Origin: Planomonospora parontospora
GTDB taxonomy: Bacteria; Actinomycetota; Actinomycetes; Streptosporangiales; Streptosporangiaceae
Direction: 5' to 3'
Assembly: GCA_014647935.1 (NCBI GenBank)
Contig: BMQD01000001.1
Location: forward strand, 310,001-374,000
Length of the DNA stretch: 64,000 bases
The position numbers and the translations under genes were made by a program. The notes beneath the pieces were generated by a model. The model worked only from the letters and a program-made list of their open reading frames with translations. It did no database searches and was not told where the DNA came from. This document shows, in pieces, positions 8,760 to 17,811 of this stretch. Position 1 is the first letter of the stretch; every line of letters starts with the position of its first letter.

Positions 8760-8823
8760 GCTCACTGAGCTCACTGAGCTCACTGAGCTCACTGAGTTCA
8801 GTGAGCGCACTGGGTGCGCCGAG
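8752..8823 (+). repeat. 9-bp tandem repeat spreading from the ctaF stop codon
   Basis: CTCACTGAG is repeated five times exactly (8761-8805), preceded by CGCACTGAG, which contains the real ctaF stop (8757-8759), and followed by the decayed copies TTCAGTGAG and CGCACTGGG. The unit length is a multiple of three, so every copy places a TGA in the ctaF frame. Confidence 0.9.
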
Positions 8824-8840
8824 CGGGCCGAGAGGCAGCG

Positions 8841-8909
8841 AGGGCGTCACCGGGACGCCCTCCGGACACCGGAAGCGGGCCGTGGAATTCCTTCCACGGC
8901 CCGCTTTTT
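8841..8909 (+). terminator. Double-hairpin terminator after ctaCDF
   Basis: A first stem AGGGCGTC/GACGCCCT (8841-8861) is followed by a second with 14-bp perfect arms (8874-8905, AGCGGGCCGTGGAA and complement), a TTCC loop and a TTTT tail. Strong termination of the oxidase operon is expected. Confidence 0.85.
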
Positions 8910-9010
8910 GGATTTGTTTGAGGTTTGTTGATCACTCGCGTATCTCTGCGGCGTGCTCGCCCGCTTACTCCGGGTAATAACGAAATCTGGAGACAGTCCG
9001 GGAAGAGGGA

Positions 9011-10294
9011 GTGCACGTGCGGCAGGCGATCCGTGGTTCGACCTATGGGCCGGGGCTGCTCGCCCTGATGCTGGCGGTGTCATGCCCGGCGGCCGCCGCC
9101 GCGGGCGCCGAGGGCGAGACGGAGCCGTCCGCGCGGGCCGGCGCGGCCGCGCCGCAGGCGGTGCGCGAGAAGCCCGCCGTGATGGTGATGCCCTCCGACG
9201 GCAGCCAGGGGGTGCCGACCGACACGACCGTCCTGGTCGGCGTCCGGGGAGGGACCCTGGAGAAGGTCACCGTACGGGCCGTGAAGGGCTCCAAGGGCTC
9301 TGCCGGGGCGGCGCTGCCGGGCGTGCTGAGCGCCGACGGCACCCAGTGGCGGAGCCGGGGGACGGCGGCCCCCGGGACCACCTACGAGGTCACCGTGCTG
9401 GCGGCCGATCCGGAGGGCGGCACGATGGAGTCCACCAGCTCCTTCACCACGGTCCGGGCCGCCGAGGGCTTCGCCGTGCAGAGCCTCCTGCCGCACAGGG
9501 ATTACACCGGCCTCACCGTGGGCGTCGGCATGCCCATCATGATCACATTCGATCGGGACGTCACCGACCGGCTCTCCGTCGAGCGCAACCTGCTGCTGCG
9601 CACCTCCAAGCCGGTCCACGGCGCCTGGCACTGGTTCGACGACCGGAACGTGCACTTCCGGCCGAAGCGGTTCTGGCCCGCCCACACCCGGGTCCGCCTG
9701 GAGGCGCGGCTGTCGGGGGTGCGCGGCGGCGAGGGCCTGTACGGCAGGCGCGACCACGTCCTCGACTTCCGGATCGGCAGGTCCCAGATCACCTCGGGCA
9801 GCGTCCACGCCCACCGCCTGACGGTCCGGCGCGACGGCGAGGAGATCAGGGAGATCCCGATGAGCGCGGGGCAGGGCGGCGTCTGGAAGTACCACACGAC
9901 CAGCGGTATCCACCTGGCCATGTCCCGCGAGCCGGTGACCATCATGATCTCGCCCGGCATCGGTCCCGGTCAGCCCGGTTACTACCGCAAGACCGTCTAC
10001 AACACCGTCCGGATCTCCAACAGCGGCGAGTACGTCCACAGCGCCCCGTGGTCGGTCGGCTCGCAGGGCCGCGCCAACGTGAGCCACGGCTGCGTCAACG
10101 TCAGCCCGGCCAACGCGCGCTGGTTCATCGACAACACCCTGATCGGCGACCCCATCATCATCACCGGCTCGCCCCGCGAGCTCGAACCCACCAACGGCTG
10201 GGGCCACTGGCAGGAGGACTGGGCGCAGTGGACCAGGTGGAGCACGCTCAAGGGCTTCACCACCGAGGGGATCGGGTCCTCCGCCGGCCAGTGA
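9011..10294 (+). CDS. L,D-transpeptidase (Ig-like domains plus YkuD domain)
   Basis: Makes 3-3 crosslinks in peptidoglycan, outside the membrane. 427 residues. An N-terminal signal (LLALMLAVSCPAAAAA) may be processed as a lipoprotein at Cys25. Two Ig-like domains follow (about 55-170 and 170-270; motifs MVMPSDGSQGVPTDTTVLVG and HWFDDRNVHFRPK), then the YkuD catalytic domain with the active-site motif NVSHGCVNVSP, an upstream His in YVHSAPW, and the usual W-rich C-terminal tail. It is alone between the two respiratory operons, transcribed toward qcrB. Start GTG 9011 follows GAGGGA; a second GTG two codons later is also possible. Confidence 0.93.
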   Translation: MHVRQAIRGSTYGPGLLALMLAVSCPAAAAAGAEGETEPSARAGAAAPQAVREKPAVMVMPSDGSQGVPTDTTVLVGVRGGTLEKVTVRAVKGSKGSAGAALPGVLSADGTQWRSRGTAAPGTTYEVTVLAADPEGGTMESTSSFTTVRAAEGFAVQSLLPHRDYTGLTVGVGMPIMITFDRDVTDRLSVERNLLLRTSKPVHGAWHWFDDRNVHFRPKRFWPAHTRVRLEARLSGVRGGEGLYGRRDHVLDFRIGRSQITSGSVHAHRLTVRRDGEEIREIPMSAGQGGVWKYHTTSGIHLAMSREPVTIMISPGIGPGQPGYYRKTVYNTVRISNSGEYVHSAPWSVGSQGRANVSHGCVNVSPANARWFIDNTLIGDPIIITGSPRELEPTNGWGHWQEDWAQWTRWSTLKGFTTEGIGSSAGQ

Positions 10295-10410
10295 CGGCGG
10301 GGCGGACCGGCCCCGGGTCCTCCGCCGACCGGTGAAGGCAGGACGGACCGTCCGCCGGATGCGCCGGATGCGCCTGACGGGATGGAACCCGGGCAGGGGC
10401 GGGAACGACG

Positions 10411-10443
10411 GAGGGCCCGGGCGGATGATCCGCCCGGGCCCTC
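10411..10443. terminator. Bidirectional terminator between L,D-transpeptidase and qcrB
   Basis: 16-bp perfect arms (GAGGGCCCGGGCGGAT and complement) around a single base, followed by TTCTT on the plus strand. It sits between convergent genes and can serve both. Confidence 0.8.
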
Positions 10444-10467
10444 TTCTTCCGCCGTGCCGCCGGTCCG

Positions 10468-12123
10468 TCAGTGGACGGCGGGCTTGTCGTCCCCGCCGGC
10501 GCCGACGGCCGCGTGGTCGTCGTGGCCGTGGCCGTCACCGTGGCCGTCGTCCAGCGGGATCTTCTCGCCGCCGTAGGCGGCGCTCATCTTGGCCCGGAGC
10601 CTGCCGATCGGGCCGCGCAGGGCCTTCGGCGGGACGCCGTCGGAGCCGTTCCCGGCGCCCGGAAGGGTCGGGACGGCCTCCTTGCCGCGCATGTGGGCCT
10701 CGATGTCCTGCGCCGGGGGCACGTGGACCTCGATGTACTCGCCGTGGGGCAGGCGCTTGATGACGCCCGACTCCACGCCGTGCCCGATGATCGCCGCGTC
10801 CTTGCGCTGCAGGCCGAGGCAGATGCGGTAGGTGACCACGTAGGCGATCACCGGGGCCACGAAGACCAGGACCCGGCCCACGTAGGTGGTCCAGTTCAGC
10901 GAGACGTGCAGGACCCAGGAGAGCTCGTCGTTCGCGCCCAGCAGCCAGAGCACGCCGTAGAACGTCATCGCGGAGATGCCGATCGCGGTGCGGTGCGGGT
11001 TGTTGCGGGGACGGTCCACGACGTGGTGCTCGCGGTTGTCGCCGGTGATCCAGCGTTCGGCGAACGGGTACACCGCCAGGCCCGTCATGATGATGCCCAT
11101 CGGGACGAGTGCCGGGATCAGCACGCTCAGCGGGAGCGTGCCGCCGCCCTGCCCGAACAGGTTGACCTCCCACGAGGGCATCAGGCGCAGCGCGCCCTCC
11201 AGGAAGCCCATGTAGAAGTCGGGCTGCGAACCCGCCGAAATGTCCGCCGGCGTGTAGGGGCCGAACAGCCAGATCGGGTTGATCTGGGCGAAGGTCCCCA
11301 GCAGAGCGATGACGCCGAAGGTGAACATGAAGTAGGCGCCGGCCTTGGCCATGAAGGCCGGGTAGAACGGCGCGCCCACCACGTTCTTGTTCGTCCGGCC
11401 CTTGCCCGGCATCTGGGTGTGCTTCTGCACCCACATGAGGATCATGTGGGCGGAGATCAGGCCCAGCAGGATGCCCGGGATGAGCAGGATGTGCAGCGAG
11501 TAGAACCGGGAGATGACATCCTCACCCGGATATTCGCCGCCGAACAGGAAGAACGTGATCCAGGTGCCGACCAGCGGCAGCGAGATGGCCACGCCTTCGG
11601 TGATCCGCAGACCGGCGCCGGAGAGCAGGTCGTCGGGGAGGGAGTAGCCGGTCAGGCCCTCCAGCAGGGCCAGGGTCAGCAGGCCGACGCCGATCAGCCA
11701 GTTCAGCTCGCGCGGCTTGCGGTAGGCCCCGGTGAAGAACACGCGGAGCATGTGGACCATCATGCCGGCCACGAACAGCAGCGCCGCCCAGTGGTGCATC
11801 TGCCGCATCAGCAGGCCGCCGCGGACGTCGAAGCTGATCTCCAGCGTCGAGGCGTACGCCGCCGACATGCCGATGCCCTGGAGCGGGGCGTAGGAGCCCT
11901 CGTAGATCACGTGCTCCATGCTGGGCTTGAAGAAGAACGTCAGGAACGTGCCGGTCAGCAGCAGGACGATGAACGAGTAGAGCGCGATCTCACCCAGCAG
12001 GAACGACCAGTGGTCCGGGAACACCTTGCGGAGGTTGCGCCGCATGAAGTTCCCGGCGCCCAGCCGGTCGTCGAGGAACGAGCTGGTGCCGGCGATGGGC
12101 TTCGGGACGGTTCCGGTGCTCAC
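10468..12123 (-). CDS. qcrB: Cytochrome bc1 (bcc) complex cytochrome b subunit
   Basis: The quinol-oxidising, diheme membrane subunit of complex III. 551 residues, with about eight helices plus the long C-terminal extension typical of actinobacteria, ending in a His-rich tail (GHGDGHGHDDHAAVG). Heme-ligating histidines lie in RQMHHWAALLFVAG, and in FYSLHILLIPG with SAHMILMW. The Qo-site PEWY motif of other bacteria is replaced here by PDFYMGFL, as usual for this group. It overlaps qcrA by 4 bases and is the last gene of ctaE-qcrC-qcrA-qcrB. This subunit is the target of the drug telacebec in mycobacteria. Confidence 0.95.
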   Translation of the reverse strand: MSTGTVPKPIAGTSSFLDDRLGAGNFMRRNLRKVFPDHWSFLLGEIALYSFIVLLLTGTFLTFFFKPSMEHVIYEGSYAPLQGIGMSAAYASTLEISFDVRGGLLMRQMHHWAALLFVAGMMVHMLRVFFTGAYRKPRELNWLIGVGLLTLALLEGLTGYSLPDDLLSGAGLRITEGVAISLPLVGTWITFFLFGGEYPGEDVISRFYSLHILLIPGILLGLISAHMILMWVQKHTQMPGKGRTNKNVVGAPFYPAFMAKAGAYFMFTFGVIALLGTFAQINPIWLFGPYTPADISAGSQPDFYMGFLEGALRLMPSWEVNLFGQGGGTLPLSVLIPALVPMGIIMTGLAVYPFAERWITGDNREHHVVDRPRNNPHRTAIGISAMTFYGVLWLLGANDELSWVLHVSLNWTTYVGRVLVFVAPVIAYVVTYRICLGLQRKDAAIIGHGVESGVIKRLPHGEYIEVHVPPAQDIEAHMRGKEAVPTLPGAGNGSDGVPPKALRGPIGRLRAKMSAAYGGEKIPLDDGHGDGHGHDDHAAVGAGGDDKPAVH

Positions 12124-13232
12124 GACTGGCCTCCCTTCTCACGGGCTTCGGCCTCGGCGTCGCCGCGTTCCCAGAAGCTGGGCCCCGGCGGGACCGGGAA
12201 GTCGGCGGTGGCCACGAGGTAGCCCTCGCCGTCCACCGCGATGGGCAGCTGGGGCAGCGGCCGGGCGGCCGGGCCGAAGACGACCTTGGCGCCGTCGGCT
12301 GCGTCGAAGGTCGACTGGTGGCACGGGCACAGGATGTGGTGCGTGGTCTGCTCGTACAGTGCAGCGGGGCAGCCGACGTGCGTGCAGATTTTAGAGTATG
12401 CGACGATCCCGTCCGGTGCCCAGTTGCGGTTGGTGCCGGACTTGAGCTCCTCGGGGCGGAACTTGATCAGGATGAGCGTGGACTTGGCCAGCTCGTTCAG
12501 ATCGTGCTCGTAGCCCTCGGGGACCACCGACAGGATGCCGCCGGGGGAGTTGAAGTCCGCCGCGCGGATCGGCGCGCCGGTGCCCTCGACGACGAGCCTG
12601 CGCTGCTTGCCCTCCTTGGTCTTCTCACCCCAGACGGTGTGCCGCAGCTTCTTCGGGAAGTCGGCGTACTCGTGCGGGCCGAGGTCCTTCAGCAGCACCA
12701 GCGGCGCCAGGCCGAGCGGAGCCGCGGCGGCCAGCAGCGTACGGCGCAGCAGCGGCCGCTTGGTGATGCCGCTCTCGGCCGCGCCCTGCAGGAAGGTCTC
12801 GCCGACGTACGCCCGGGTCTCGCCGTCGGAGGCCATCTCGTGGCGCTCCTGGACGAGCTTGTACTTGGGCATGACCATGCGGACCCAGACCACGATGCCC
12901 GAGGCCAGGGCCAGCAGCGCCACCGTGAGCGAGCTGCCCAGGGCCAGGTTCGAGGTCGCCGCGCTGTCCAGGTCGCCGACCTGGAAGGCCACGTAGGAGA
13001 CGATGAACGCGATGCCCGCCAGGAACGTGAGGAGGAAGCAGAAGGCGGCGATCCGCTCGCCCTTCTTCGCCGTCGCCTCGTCCTGCAGGTCCACGCCGGG
13101 GACCTCGGCCGGGCCGGTGCGCTCCTCGGCGCCGAGCAGCGGCGTGCCGGTGGCGGCGTGCGAGGGAGTGCCGATGACGCGCTTGGGAACGCGCTCACCC
13201 GGCTGCTCGATGTCGTGATTGTTGTCTGTCAT
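12120..13232 (-). CDS. qcrA: Rieske iron-sulfur subunit of the bcc complex
   Basis: Carries electrons from quinol to the diheme cytochrome c. 370 residues from ATG 13232. It has the actinobacterial three-helix N-terminal region (FCFLLTFLAGIAFIVSYVAF, LALGSSLTVALLALASGIVV and LLAAAAPLGLAPLVLL) and a C-terminal Rieske domain with both 2Fe-2S ligand boxes, CTHVGC and CPCHQST. The stop overlaps the qcrB start (GTGA), and the start overlaps the qcrC stop, giving a tightly coupled set. A longer upstream open frame is only the antisense or out-of-frame overlap with qcrC. Confidence 0.95.
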   Translation of the reverse strand: MTDNNHDIEQPGERVPKRVIGTPSHAATGTPLLGAEERTGPAEVPGVDLQDEATAKKGERIAAFCFLLTFLAGIAFIVSYVAFQVGDLDSAATSNLALGSSLTVALLALASGIVVWVRMVMPKYKLVQERHEMASDGETRAYVGETFLQGAAESGITKRPLLRRTLLAAAAPLGLAPLVLLKDLGPHEYADFPKKLRHTVWGEKTKEGKQRRLVVEGTGAPIRAADFNSPGGILSVVPEGYEHDLNELAKSTLILIKFRPEELKSGTNRNWAPDGIVAYSKICTHVGCPAALYEQTTHHILCPCHQSTFDAADGAKVVFGPAARPLPQLPIAVDGEGYLVATADFPVPPGPSFWERGDAEAEAREKGGQS

Positions 13233-14041
13233 TGGGCCTGTCGCCTCTTCGCGGTGATCCAGATAGCGGCCAGCGAGAGAAGGCTGAGACCCACGATCCA
13301 GGCGACCAGGCCCTCGGTGACGGGGCCGATGCGGCCGAGGTCGGCGCCACCCGGGTCCTTCTGCTCGCGCACGCCCACGATGTAGGCGATCATGTCCCGC
13401 TTCTGCTCGGGGGTGATGATGCTGTCGTTGAACACCGGCATGGCCTGCGGACCGGTGATCATGGCCTCGTAGATCTGCCTCTCGCTGGCCGGGTAGAGCG
13501 GAGGCGCGTACTTGCCCTGGGTCAGCGCGCCGCCCTCGCCGGTGAAGTTGTGGCACTGGATGCAGTTGGCGCGGAAGAGCTCACCGCCCTTGGCCTTGTC
13601 GCCCTTGGAGGCGTCGACCTGCTCGGCCGTCGGGATGGTCGGGCCGCCGCCGAGCGACTGGATGTACGCCGCGAGCTGCCGGACGGTGTCGTCGTTCACC
13701 CACGGTGCGGGCTGCTTGCGCGGGGCCTGCGCTCCGGGGTTGGACAGGGGCATGCGGCCGCTGCTGACCTGGAAGTCCACGGAGGCGGCGCCCACGCCCA
13801 CGAGGCCGGGACCGCGGTCCTCGACGCCCTCGGCGTTGAGGCCGTGGCAGCTGGAGCAGCTCTGCTCGAAGAGCTTCTTGCCCTCCGCCACGTCGTCGGC
13901 CTTGCCGGAGGCGATGGCCGCGTCGGCCCGCTCACTCGTCGGGGCCGCCAGGGTGTAGGTGAACCCCAGCAGCCCCAAGGCCAGAAGCAGGACGGCGTAT
14001 CTCGCGAGGGGATGCCGCCGCCCAGCGGTGATCCTATTCAC
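13229..14041 (-). CDS. qcrC: Diheme cytochrome c subunit of the bcc complex
   Basis: The membrane-anchored cytochrome cc that replaces soluble cytochrome c in actinobacteria and passes electrons straight to the oxidase. About 270 residues with an N-terminal anchor (HPLARYAVLLLALGLLGF), two heme-binding CxxCH sites (CSSCHGLN and CIQCHNFT), and a C-terminal helix (GLVAWIVGLSLLSLAAIW). The start GTG 14041 is preferred because homologues begin a few residues before RRHPLA. An ATG ten codons upstream (14071) would overlap ctaE and cannot be ruled out. Confidence 0.94.
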   Translation of the reverse strand: MNRITAGRRHPLARYAVLLLALGLLGFTYTLAAPTSERADAAIASGKADDVAEGKKLFEQSCSSCHGLNAEGVEDRGPGLVGVGAASVDFQVSSGRMPLSNPGAQAPRKQPAPWVNDDTVRQLAAYIQSLGGGPTIPTAEQVDASKGDKAKGGELFRANCIQCHNFTGEGGALTQGKYAPPLYPASERQIYEAMITGPQAMPVFNDSIITPEQKRDMIAYIVGVREQKDPGGADLGRIGPVTEGLVAWIVGLSLLSLAAIWITAKRRQAQ

Positions 14042-14057
14042 AGAGATCCCCGATTCC

Positions 14058-14675
14058 TTAATGGATGCCATAGATGGTCACGAAAAGGCCGATCCAGACC
14101 ACGTCGACGAAGTGCCAGTAGTAGGACACGACGATCGCGCTGGTCGCCTGCTCACGGGTGAAGCGCTTCGCGGCGTACGTGCGTCCCAGCATGAACAGGA
14201 ACGCGATCAGTCCACCGGTCACGTGGAGGCCGTGGAAGCCCGTGGTCAGGTAGAACACCGAGTCGTACGGACCGTGCGACAGGGTGTGCCCCTCGTGGAC
14301 CAGCTGGCTGTACTCGTACAGCTGACCGGCGACGAAGACGGCGCCCATCAGGAAGCTGACGATGTACCAGAAGCGCAGCTTGGCGACCTGGCCCTTCTCG
14401 GCGGCCCACACGCCCAGCTGGCAGGTCACACTCGACAGGACCAGGATGATCGTGTTGGCCAACGCGAACGGGACGTTGAGGTGGGCCTCGGGCCAGGGCT
14501 GGCCCTGGCCGAGGCTCACCGACCGGATGGTGAAGTACATCGCGAACAGCGCCGCGAAGAACATGAGCTCGGAGGACAGCCAGACGATCGTCCCGACGCT
14601 GACCAGGTCAGGTCTGTTGGACGAGTGTGCTGTCGTCGTCGTTGAGATTGCGGATGCTGTCGCCACGGGCAGCAT
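14058..14675 (-). CDS. ctaE: Cytochrome c oxidase subunit III
   Basis: Core membrane subunit of aa3 oxidase, 205 residues, with five helices instead of seven, as usual for this phylum. Typical blocks are [45 protein letters not shown] and the C-terminal [18 protein letters not shown]. It is the first gene of the divergent respiratory operon ctaE-qcrCAB, separated from ctaCDF by the L,D-transpeptidase. This split arrangement is conserved in Streptomyces and mycobacteria. Start ATG 14675 gives the standard N-terminus. Confidence 0.95.
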   Translation of the reverse strand: MLPVATASAISTTTTAHSSNRPDLVSVGTIVWLSSELMFFAALFAMYFTIRSVSLGQGQPWPEAHLNVPFALANTIILVLSSVTCQLGVWAAEKGQVAKLRFWYIVSFLMGAVFVAGQLYEYSQLVHEGHTLSHGPYDSVFYLTTGFHGLHVTGGLIAFLFMLGRTYAAKRFTREQATSAIVVSYYWHFVDVVWIGLFVTIYGIH

Positions 14676-14728
14676 TATTGCGGCTCCCCTGGTCGGGTCG
14701 CCGCACGGCCCCCCGGTAGGAGGGGTAA

Positions 14729-14749
14729 ACGTCCCTTTAATCGGGACGT
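14729..14749. promoter_or_regulatory. ACGTCCC inverted repeat ahead of ctaE
   Basis: ACGTCCC-tttaatc-GGGACGT, 7-bp arms with a 7-base AT-rich spacer, lies 54 bases upstream of ctaE and 92 bases upstream of the receiver-like gene. The position in a divergent interval suits an operator. No regulator is recognised. Confidence 0.4.
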
Positions 14750-14840
14750 AAGGGGCAATCCGCGCCCTGTTGTCTCCGGTCTGGGTCTCCGGGCGGGCCG
14801 ACCGGTAGCATCCCAGGTGACCATACATCGACAAGGGATA

Positions 14841-15269
14841 GTGAGCGCGACCTTGAGCACCGACGACAAGATGAGGGTCCTCGTCTACAGCGACGACGCC
14901 AGCACCCGGCAGAGGGTGCGCGAGGCGATCGGCCGCCGCCCCGCCGCCGACGTGCCCCTCGTGGAGATCGTGGAGTGCGCCACCCACGCGAAGGTCGTCC
15001 AGCACTTCGACTCGGGCGTCATCGACGTCGCGGTGCTCGACGGCGAGGCCAAGCCGGCCGGTGGCATGGGCGTCGCCCGGCAGGCCAAGGACGAGGTCCA
15101 CGACTGCCCGCCGATCTGCCTGCTGATCGCCCGCCGCGACGACCGCTGGCTGGCCGAGTGGTCGCGCGCCGAGGCCGTCGTGCCCCAGCCGATCGACCCC
15201 GTGGTGCTGGCCGACACCGTCGCCGACCTGATGCGCCGCCGGCTCTCCACCCGCCTGCCCGCGCACTAG
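14841..15269 (+). CDS. Receiver-like protein
   Basis: 142 residues from GTG 14841 (AAGGGAT ribosome site); an inner ATG at 14871 starts directly at the domain. The fold resembles a response-regulator receiver: the acidic pair in [10 protein letters not shown], a putative phospho-accepting Asp in [11 protein letters not shown], and a C-terminal [15 protein letters not shown] helix. The conserved Lys before Pro in normal receivers is Gln here (VVPQPID), which suggests altered or absent phosphorylation switching. No output domain is present. It lies between ctaE and trpD, an arrangement also found in Streptomyces as I remember it. Role unknown. Confidence 0.7.
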   Translation: MSATLSTDDKMRVLVYSDDASTRQRVREAIGRRPAADVPLVEIVECATHAKVVQHFDSGVIDVAVLDGEAKPAGGMGVARQAKDEVHDCPPICLLIARRDDRWLAEWSRAEAVVPQPIDPVVLADTVADLMRRRLSTRLPAH

Positions 15270-15335
15270 GAGACAGCCGGGCCAGGAGAGACCCGGGCGA
15301 CGCCCGGGAGACACGGAGAGGCCGCCACGGCCGCC

Positions 15336-15359
15336 CCTGACCGGGCCGGCCCGGTCAGG
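15336..15359. terminator. 24-bp perfect palindrome, possible terminator
   Basis: CCTGACCGGGCC joined to its complement without a loop, 67 bases after the receiver-like gene and 67 before trpD. A terminator for the first gene is the simplest reading. Confidence 0.45.
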
Positions 15360-15426
15360 CCGGCCCCGTTCTCCGCCGCAACCCCGACCGCCGTTGCACG
15401 ACCGGTAGACCACTCTGGAGACCCTC

Positions 15427-16476
15427 ATGGACGCGCGCACCACCTGGCCCGCGCTGCTGTCGGCCCTGCTCGCGGGTGAGCACCTGACGGCGGACGAGAC
15501 CGCCTGGGCGATGAAAGAGATCATGTCCGGTTCGGCGACCCCCGCGCAGATCGCCGGTTTCGCCGTGGCGCTGCGCGCCAAGGGCGAGACGGTCTCGGAG
15601 GTGACCGGCATGGCCCGCACGATGCTGGAGCTGGCCGCCCCGCTCTCGGTCGAGGGCCCGGTCGTGGACATCGTGGGCACCGGCGGGGACCAGGCGCACA
15701 CGGTGAACGTCTCCACCATGGCGGCGATCGTGGCCGCCGCGGCCGGCGCCCGGGTGGTCAAGCACGGCAACCGGGCGGCCTCCTCCTCCTGCGGAGCCGC
15801 CGACGTGCTGGAGCACCTCGGCGTCGTGCTCGACCTGGCCCCGGCGGACACCGCCAGGGTCGCCGCCGAGGCGGGCATCGCCTTCTGCTTCGCGCCGGTC
15901 TACCACCCCGCGTTCCGTTTCACCGGCCCGCCGCGCAAGGAGCTGGGCGTGCCGACGGTCTTCAACTTCCTCGGCCCGCTGACCAACCCGGCCCGCCCGG
16001 CCGCCCAGGCGATCGGGGTCTACGACGCCCGCATGCTCCCGGTCGTGGCCGGGGTCTTCGCCGAGCGGGGCGTGTCCGCCCTGGTCTTCCGGGGCGACGA
16101 CGGACTCGACGAGCTCACCATCGCCACCACCTCCACGGTCTGGATCGTCCGGGACGGCGTCGCAACGCAGACCGTCTTCGACCCGGCCGTGCTCGGCATC
16201 CCCCGGGCCGGGGCGGACGCGCTGCGCGGCGGGGACGTGGCCTTCAACGCGCAGGCCGTGCACGACCTCCTCGGCGGCAGGACCGGGCCGGTGCGCGACG
16301 CGGTGCTGCTCAACGCCGCCGCCGCGCTGGTCGCACTGGACGGCGCGGGCGACGACCTGGACGCCGCGATGGCCGCGGCCCACACCCGGGCCGCCGAGGC
16401 CGTGGACTCCGGAGCGGCCGCCGCCGCCCTCGCCCGCTGGATCGAGGTCAGCGGGTCCCTGCGGCCGGGCCGGTGA
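15427..16476 (+). CDS. trpD: Anthranilate phosphoribosyltransferase
   Basis: Second enzyme of tryptophan synthesis; joins anthranilate to PRPP. 349 residues, normal length. Conserved motifs: the PRPP loop [20 protein letters not shown], the substrate-binding [21 protein letters not shown], the [11 protein letters not shown] block, and the metal-binding region [11 protein letters not shown]. It stands alone, not in a trp operon, as in many actinobacteria where trpD lies beside the qcr-cta cluster. A GGAGACC ribosome site precedes the ATG. No leader peptide rich in Trp was found upstream. Confidence 0.96.
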   Translation: MDARTTWPALLSALLAGEHLTADETAWAMKEIMSGSATPAQIAGFAVALRAKGETVSEVTGMARTMLELAAPLSVEGPVVDIVGTGGDQAHTVNVSTMAAIVAAAAGARVVKHGNRAASSSCGAADVLEHLGVVLDLAPADTARVAAEAGIAFCFAPVYHPAFRFTGPPRKELGVPTVFNFLGPLTNPARPAAQAIGVYDARMLPVVAGVFAERGVSALVFRGDDGLDELTIATTSTVWIVRDGVATQTVFDPAVLGIPRAGADALRGGDVAFNAQAVHDLLGGRTGPVRDAVLLNAAAALVALDGAGDDLDAAMAAAHTRAAEAVDSGAAAAALARWIEVSGSLRPGR

Positions 16477-16662
16477 CGGCGGAGCCGCGGCCCTGACGGG
16501 AGCCGGAGGGCACTCACCTCGGGGGAGGACGGGGCATCCGTCTGCGAGGGGACGCGGGGCCTCCGGCGGAGGCCGTACATTGCCCGTCATGCTCCGTGCC
16601 GACCTGCCGATCTCCGTCTCCCCGTGGTCCGTGCCCGGGATCTCCGCGCCCGGGGGGACCCG

Positions 16663-17496
16663 GTGAGCGGGCTCCTGCCCCTGTCCCTGTCCGCGGTGGC
16701 CGTCCTCGCCGCGGCGGCGGCGTGGCTCGCCCGCGACCGCCGGCGTCTGGCCCGGCGGCTCCGGGACGAGCAGGCCGAGCGGGCCGGGCAGCGGGACGCC
16801 CTGGCCCGCGCCGCGCTGACCCGGGAGCGGGCGCGCATCGCCCACGAACTGCACGACGTGGTCGCCCACGGGGTCAGCATGATGACGCTCGGCGTCGGCG
16901 CGGGACGAATGATCATGGACAAGGACCCGGTCCGGGCCCGGGAGACGCTCTGGGCGGCCGAGGAGTCCGGCCGCCAGGCGCTCACCGAGCTGCAGCGCGC
17001 GCTGGGACTGCTGAGCGCCGAGGGCGCCGAGGGCGGGGCGCGGACCAGGGCGCCCCAGCCCCGGCTGGCCGACCTCGCCGACCTGCTGGCCCGGGTGCGC
17101 ACCGAGGGGCTCTCGGTGGACGTGGTCGAGGACGGCAGGCCCGTCGAGATCGGCCCGGCCCTGGAGCTGTCGGCCTACCGGATCGTCCAGGAGGCGCTGG
17201 GCAACACGCTGCGGCACACCGGGGCCCGGTCGGCCTGCGTGACGCTGCGCTGGCGGCCGGGCTTCCTGGACCTCCTGGTCCGCGACGACGGGCGGGCCGG
17301 CCCCGGGGCGGGCACGGGGACCGCGGACACCGCGGGGCCGGCCCTGGTCGGGATCAGGGAGCGCGTCACGCTGTTCGGCGGGACGCTGGAGACCGTGCCC
17401 CTGGAGGAGGGCGGGTCCGAGCTCCGGGCCCGGCTGCCCACGGCGGACGCCCGGGCGACCTACCCGCCCTGGGAGGCGGTCAGTCCGCCTCGTTGA
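16663..17496 (+). CDS. Orphan sensor histidine kinase (HisKA_3 family)
   Basis: 277 residues from GTG 16663. One N-terminal membrane segment (LLPLSLSAVAVLAAAAAWLA), a basic linker and a DHp helix with the phospho-accepting His in IAHELHDVVAHGVSMMTLG, then a HATPase domain (SAYRIVQEALGNTLRHTGA with the N box; LVRDDGRAG and LVGIRERVTLFGG as G boxes). This is the NarL-partner type. There is no response regulator next to it, so its partner is elsewhere or is one of the NarL regulators in this window. The 3' end overlaps the convergent Lrp-like gene by 17 bases. Confidence 0.85.
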   Translation: MSGLLPLSLSAVAVLAAAAAWLARDRRRLARRLRDEQAERAGQRDALARAALTRERARIAHELHDVVAHGVSMMTLGVGAGRMIMDKDPVRARETLWAAEESGRQALTELQRALGLLSAEGAEGGARTRAPQPRLADLADLLARVRTEGLSVDVVEDGRPVEIGPALELSAYRIVQEALGNTLRHTGARSACVTLRWRPGFLDLLVRDDGRAGPGAGTGTADTAGPALVGIRERVTLFGGTLETVPLEEGGSELRARLPTADARATYPPWEAVSPPR

Positions 17497-17767
17497 GGCC
17501 GATGGAGAAGGCCGCCTCGAGGTCGTGCCGGGAGTAGGCGCGGAAGGCGATGTGCGTCTCGGTGTGCAGCACCCCGTCCACCTTGTTGATCCGGCCGGGG
17601 ACGACCTCGGCGATCTCCTCGTAGGCCGCGACGCGGACCATGACCAGCAGGTCGTATTCGCCGGTGATGGAGTAGACCTCGCTCACCCCGTCGATCTCGG
17701 CGATCGTCTGGGCGACCTCGGGGATCCGGTCCACCTCGGCGTTGATGTGCACGATCGCGGTGACCAC
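17480..17767 (-). CDS. Stand-alone Lrp/AsnC ligand-binding (RAM) domain
   Basis: 95 residues comprising only the C-terminal effector-binding domain of Lrp-family regulators: AIVHINAEVDRIPEVAQTIAE, VSEVYSITGEYDLLVMV and HTETHIAFRAYS. No helix-turn-helix is present, and none is encoded in frame upstream, so this is a small amino-acid-binding protein rather than a transcription factor. Such SMARC/RAM proteins may form decamers and modulate full Lrp proteins. Start GTG 17767 follows a strong GAGGAGG site. Overlaps the end of the kinase gene on the other strand. Confidence 0.88.
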   Translation of the reverse strand: MVTAIVHINAEVDRIPEVAQTIAEIDGVSEVYSITGEYDLLVMVRVAAYEEIAEVVPGRINKVDGVLHTETHIAFRAYSRHDLEAAFSIGLNEAD

Positions 17768-17811
17768 GAGCTTCCTCCTCGTTGAGTACGGCTTGTCTGG
17801 TGCCGAAGTTA

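Noticed and set aside
8752-8823. Possible CRISPR or iteron array at the ctaF 3' end
   Set aside because: Units are 9 bases with no spacers and derive from the ctaF stop region. No replication or cas genes nearby.
15427-16476. Trp attenuator before trpD
   Set aside because: The 15270-15426 interval contains a palindrome but no short frame with Trp codons, so attenuation is not supported there.
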